Shown one piece after another: positions 61,974 to 64,000 of a stretch of DNA of 64,000 nucleotides. Position 1 is the first letter of the stretch; each line of letters starts with the position of its first letter. A program made the translations under genes and the position numbers. The notes under the pieces are model-generated. The model was given only the letters and a program-made list of their open reading frames with translations. It had not been told where the DNA came from and searched no databases. Source of the stretch: Skeletonema tropicum (taxonomy: Eukaryota > Bacillariophyta > Thalassiosirophyceae > Thalassiosirales > Thalassiosiraceae); NCBI GenBank assembly GCA_037178625.1, contig CM074137.1:1054001-1118000 (forward strand). Direction: 5' to 3'.

Positions 61974-63008
61974 ATGCCTTTTTCTACACGACAACAGCAG
62001 CGTCATCGTTTGTTAAAAGTGACAGGCTCAGCATGCCTCATTTCAATCTGTCACGGCTTCACCACACCCAATAAAAACGCACCATCACCAACATGCCATC
62101 ACTATAACACCCATCAATCTCAACGAACTCGTCCACTCCACGTCTTCGCCCCACCAGGATCGGGCTACATGCGAACCGACGAGGCCGAGGAGGCAGATCC
62201 GAATGATCCCTACATCACCAAAGAAGACATTCTACAGGTGTCACCCAACGCCTTTCCTGACACATATGAACCCATGCTCGAATATCCAGGTACGATGCGT
62301 CCAGGACGAACACCGGAAAACATGCCCTATCACGATCTACCGGGGTTGGGGATGAATGATCCCGAACCAGTCCCATGGCCACACTTTCAAGAGATTGAAT
62401 GGCATCATTTGTGGGATCCACCTCATGAACAGGCGTTGGCAATGGAAGAATTTATTGAGGTGGAGGGACGATGGGCCAGTGTGGAAGAGGAGGCGGAGAT
62501 GAGGATGGGTATGAGACGTGGTGTGAGGGAGCGTCGTGAGATGGAGGAGATGAGTAAGGCTGGTGGTGGTGGTGATCAGATGGTTATTATGGATGATGAT
62601 GAGGATGATGAGAGTATGATTGGATTGGGTGAGGGTGTTGAGGCGCTGTTGAAGAGTCCCGCGTCTGTGGCGAAGAAGGCAGATGCGGATGATGAGGAGG
62701 AGGAAGATGATGACGATGACGATGACTTTATGTTGGATTTGGGACTTGGTGATGATGATGATCAGCCACCAAGTAAGAAGAAGTCCACAAAAATGAAGGC
62801 TAATGATGACGAGGAGGAAGATGAAATTGAAGATGACGATCTTGATTTAGATGGAATGCTGGGATTTGATGATGATGACGACGATGATGATATCGACGAA
62901 GAAGACACTTTTGACGACGATGATGATGACATGAACTTGGATGATTACAACTCCAAGGATGATGGAGGTGACGACATTGACAATTATGACGACATCGATG
63001 ATTACTAA
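61974..63008 (+). CDS. Plastid-targeted protein with conserved N-terminal half and Asp/Glu-rich tail
   Basis: 344 residues, single exon, ATG at 61974. The N-terminus (LLKVTGSACLISICHGFTTP) is a signal peptide with a GF-type cleavage site, then a Ser/His-rich transit part. A conserved-looking folded region (about 65-180) includes PYITKEDILQVSPNAFPDTY, MLEYPGTMRPGRTPENMPYH, PEPVPWPHFQEIEWHHLWDP and EEFIEVEGRWASVEEEAEMR. I recall similar sequences from stramenopile plastid proteins without function. The C-terminal 150 residues are extremely acidic with runs of Asp, broken by one KKKSTK patch. The acidic tail could be partly a product of trinucleotide (GAT/GAC) expansion. Confidence 0.75.
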   Translation: MPFSTRQQQRHRLLKVTGSACLISICHGFTTPNKNAPSPTCHHYNTHQSQRTRPLHVFAPPGSGYMRTDEAEEADPNDPYITKEDILQVSPNAFPDTYEPMLEYPGTMRPGRTPENMPYHDLPGLGMNDPEPVPWPHFQEIEWHHLWDPPHEQALAMEEFIEVEGRWASVEEEAEMRMGMRRGVRERREMEEMSKAGGGGDQMVIMDDDEDDESMIGLGEGVEALLKSPASVAKKADADDEEEEDDDDDDDFMLDLGLGDDDDQPPSKKKSTKMKANDDEEEDEIEDDDLDLDGMLGFDDDDDDDDIDEEDTFDDDDDDMNLDDYNSKDDGGDDIDNYDDIDDY

Positions 63009-63317
63009 AGCTAAACAATGCATCTATGTCATGAAGATTTGATTTGTGTTTTGTGTGCAACTTACAGATTTGAATGCAACAACAGTGGACATTCACTTCT
63101 ACACCATCACTGTGCTAGAGCAGATATGTCTAGTTAGGTATGAGTACATAAATGATTGCAAGTACAGTAACTGAGTTAGAGTACAGATCAATGTTGTTTA
63201 GATTAATGAGTTGAAGAACTCTAGTCGCAAACATTATTCATTCTTCAAACCAAACATGTGAATTGCATTTAGAGTAGTCGCTTCCCACAAGACAACAACC
63301 TCAGCACTCCTTTGGCC
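63009..63317. other. Convergent intergenic region
   Basis: 309 bp between convergent stop codons. Nothing recognised. Confidence 0.5.
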
Positions 63318-64000
63318 TTATTGCTGTGGGTAATACTGTTGCTGACCATCATTCTCATTCTGTTGATAATACTCATTTTGCTGAGCAGTTGCACCATATT
63401 CATTGCTCTCTCCTTGCCAAGATGATGAATACTCTTGCTCCATTTCGGGTGTGTAATCGTCGTAATAGGATTCGTAGACATATCCATCTCCAGCTATGGT
63501 CTGGCTTACATCATCCCTAAAAAATTCAATTTGATGAGCAACAAAATTGTAAGAGAAAGACACCAGCAAAGGAATCGATTCACACAATTCTACAAACAGA
63601 AATTCAAATCAACTCACCAAGACAGCTTCGTGTACAGCTGGCACTGCAACAAAAAGAAGAAATTCGAAATAGTCCTCCCTATGTAAACTTCACGTATTGT
63701 ATACTTGGATGGGAACAACGCCAACCTTGCAATATTATACACCATACTGACCAATTCTACCCCCTTGTGCAAGTTGAGAATACCCTTGAGTCGCTTTTTG
63801 GTGGAATGAGATTGTCCAGCTCCACCACCACTGATTCCGAGAATGGCACCCATCATTTCCCCTAGGAAGAGTACCACGAGGGGACTTGTGATTATGGTTC
63901 TTACAAAGAAAGCTTTGAATCCTCCACTGCTAGCTCTTTTTGCAGTTGGACCAAAGGTGGCATCTGCCAATTCATAGTGATGAACAGTACGCCACATGAG
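63318..64000 (-). CDS. Membrane protein, C-terminal part, two exons, runs off the window
   Basis: Exons on the minus strand: from beyond 64000 to 63618, and 63516 to 63318. The 101-bp intron (GTGAGT...TTTTTAG, phase 2) gives TKLSW-DDVSQTIAGDG. The frame is open to the window edge, so the true start is not seen. Hydrophobic segments are FFVRTIITSPLVVLFLGEMM and GAILGISGGG, and ISNFFFLLQC near the splice. Between them is a basic loop KKRLKGILNLHKGVEL. The C-terminus is Tyr/Gln/Asn/Glu-rich and disordered (YYQQNENDGQQQYYPQQ). I do not recognise the family. Confidence 0.65.

Noticed and set aside
63630..63696. Possible second small intron (GTGAAG...TTGCAG) in the gene at the right edge
   Set aside because: Removing it puts the next exon out of frame and meets a stop. 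The single-intron model keeps the frame.

Overview
The window is nuclear DNA from a stramenopile alga, most likely a centric diatom. The evidence is short GT-AG introns of about 80-160 bp inside real genes, several predicted preproteins with a signal peptide followed by an AF-type cleavage motif (AFAP, DAFQ, SAFS, DAFT; the diatom plastid bipartite presequence), a plastid-type FtsZ, an HSF gene, MYND/RING/Sel1 proteins and a zinc-ribbon-like family I recognise only from diatoms. The species assignment is inference.

Layout. 0-8.97 kb: 3' end of a protein phosphatase inhibitor-2 homologue, plastid ftsZ (2 exons), a divergent J-protein/MYND-RING-Sel1 pair, a 190-bp inverted-repeat element, a membrane-anchored thioredoxin, a G/C-rich minisatellite, and a gene carrying two copies of an unrecognised LRELC...EIKDEW module. 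9.36-12.65 kb: tandem array 1 (about 18 monomers of about 182 bp). 13.0-19 kb: a four-exon diatom-family gene on the minus strand, a 1.4-kb terminal-inverted-repeat element, and a second gene of the LRELC/EIKD family. 19.2-29.7 kb: a PNPOx-like protein, two head-to-head genes sharing a C-terminal helical module, a nitroreductase-like protein, a Qc-SNARE, eIF6, and a plastid-targeted sirohydrochlorin-ferrochelatase-like domain fused to a long coiled coil. 30-42 kb: a duplicated-domain plastid protein, a PIF1 helicase relic, a MYND protein, a 1113-residue membrane protein spliced from two ORFs, a receptor-like relic, a small mitochondrial-type protein and a PDZ/MORN protein. 42-44 kb: duplicated non-coding modules with a tRNA-like sequence. 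44.2-48 kb: a four-exon multi-Tudor/MBD chromatin protein. 50.5-56 kb: an HSF, and a histidine-phosphatase/Rossmann-protein divergent pair. 56.5-61.76 kb: tandem array 2 (about 30 monomers with a higher-order repeat). 61.97-64 kb: an acidic plastid protein and a partial membrane-protein gene.

Pathway links are limited. Several products point to the plastid (FtsZ division ring, siroheme-type chelatase domain, Rossmann protein, nitroreductase-like protein, two uncharacterised proteins). Others are housekeeping (eIF6, SNARE, J-protein, phosphatase inhibitor) or regulatory (HSF, Tudor/MBD, MYND, BED-like).

The most unusual structure is the pair of satellite arrays. They are built from one homologous monomer in opposite orientations, lie about 44 kb apart and enclose most of the genes. 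Array 2 has a multi-monomer higher-order repeat. The other candidate novelties are the LRELC/EIKD gene family, the chelatase-coiled-coil fusion, the multi-Tudor/MBD protein and the TIR element with GTGTCCG subterminal repeats. All exon structures were read by eye from splice signals and frame continuity; none has transcript support here.
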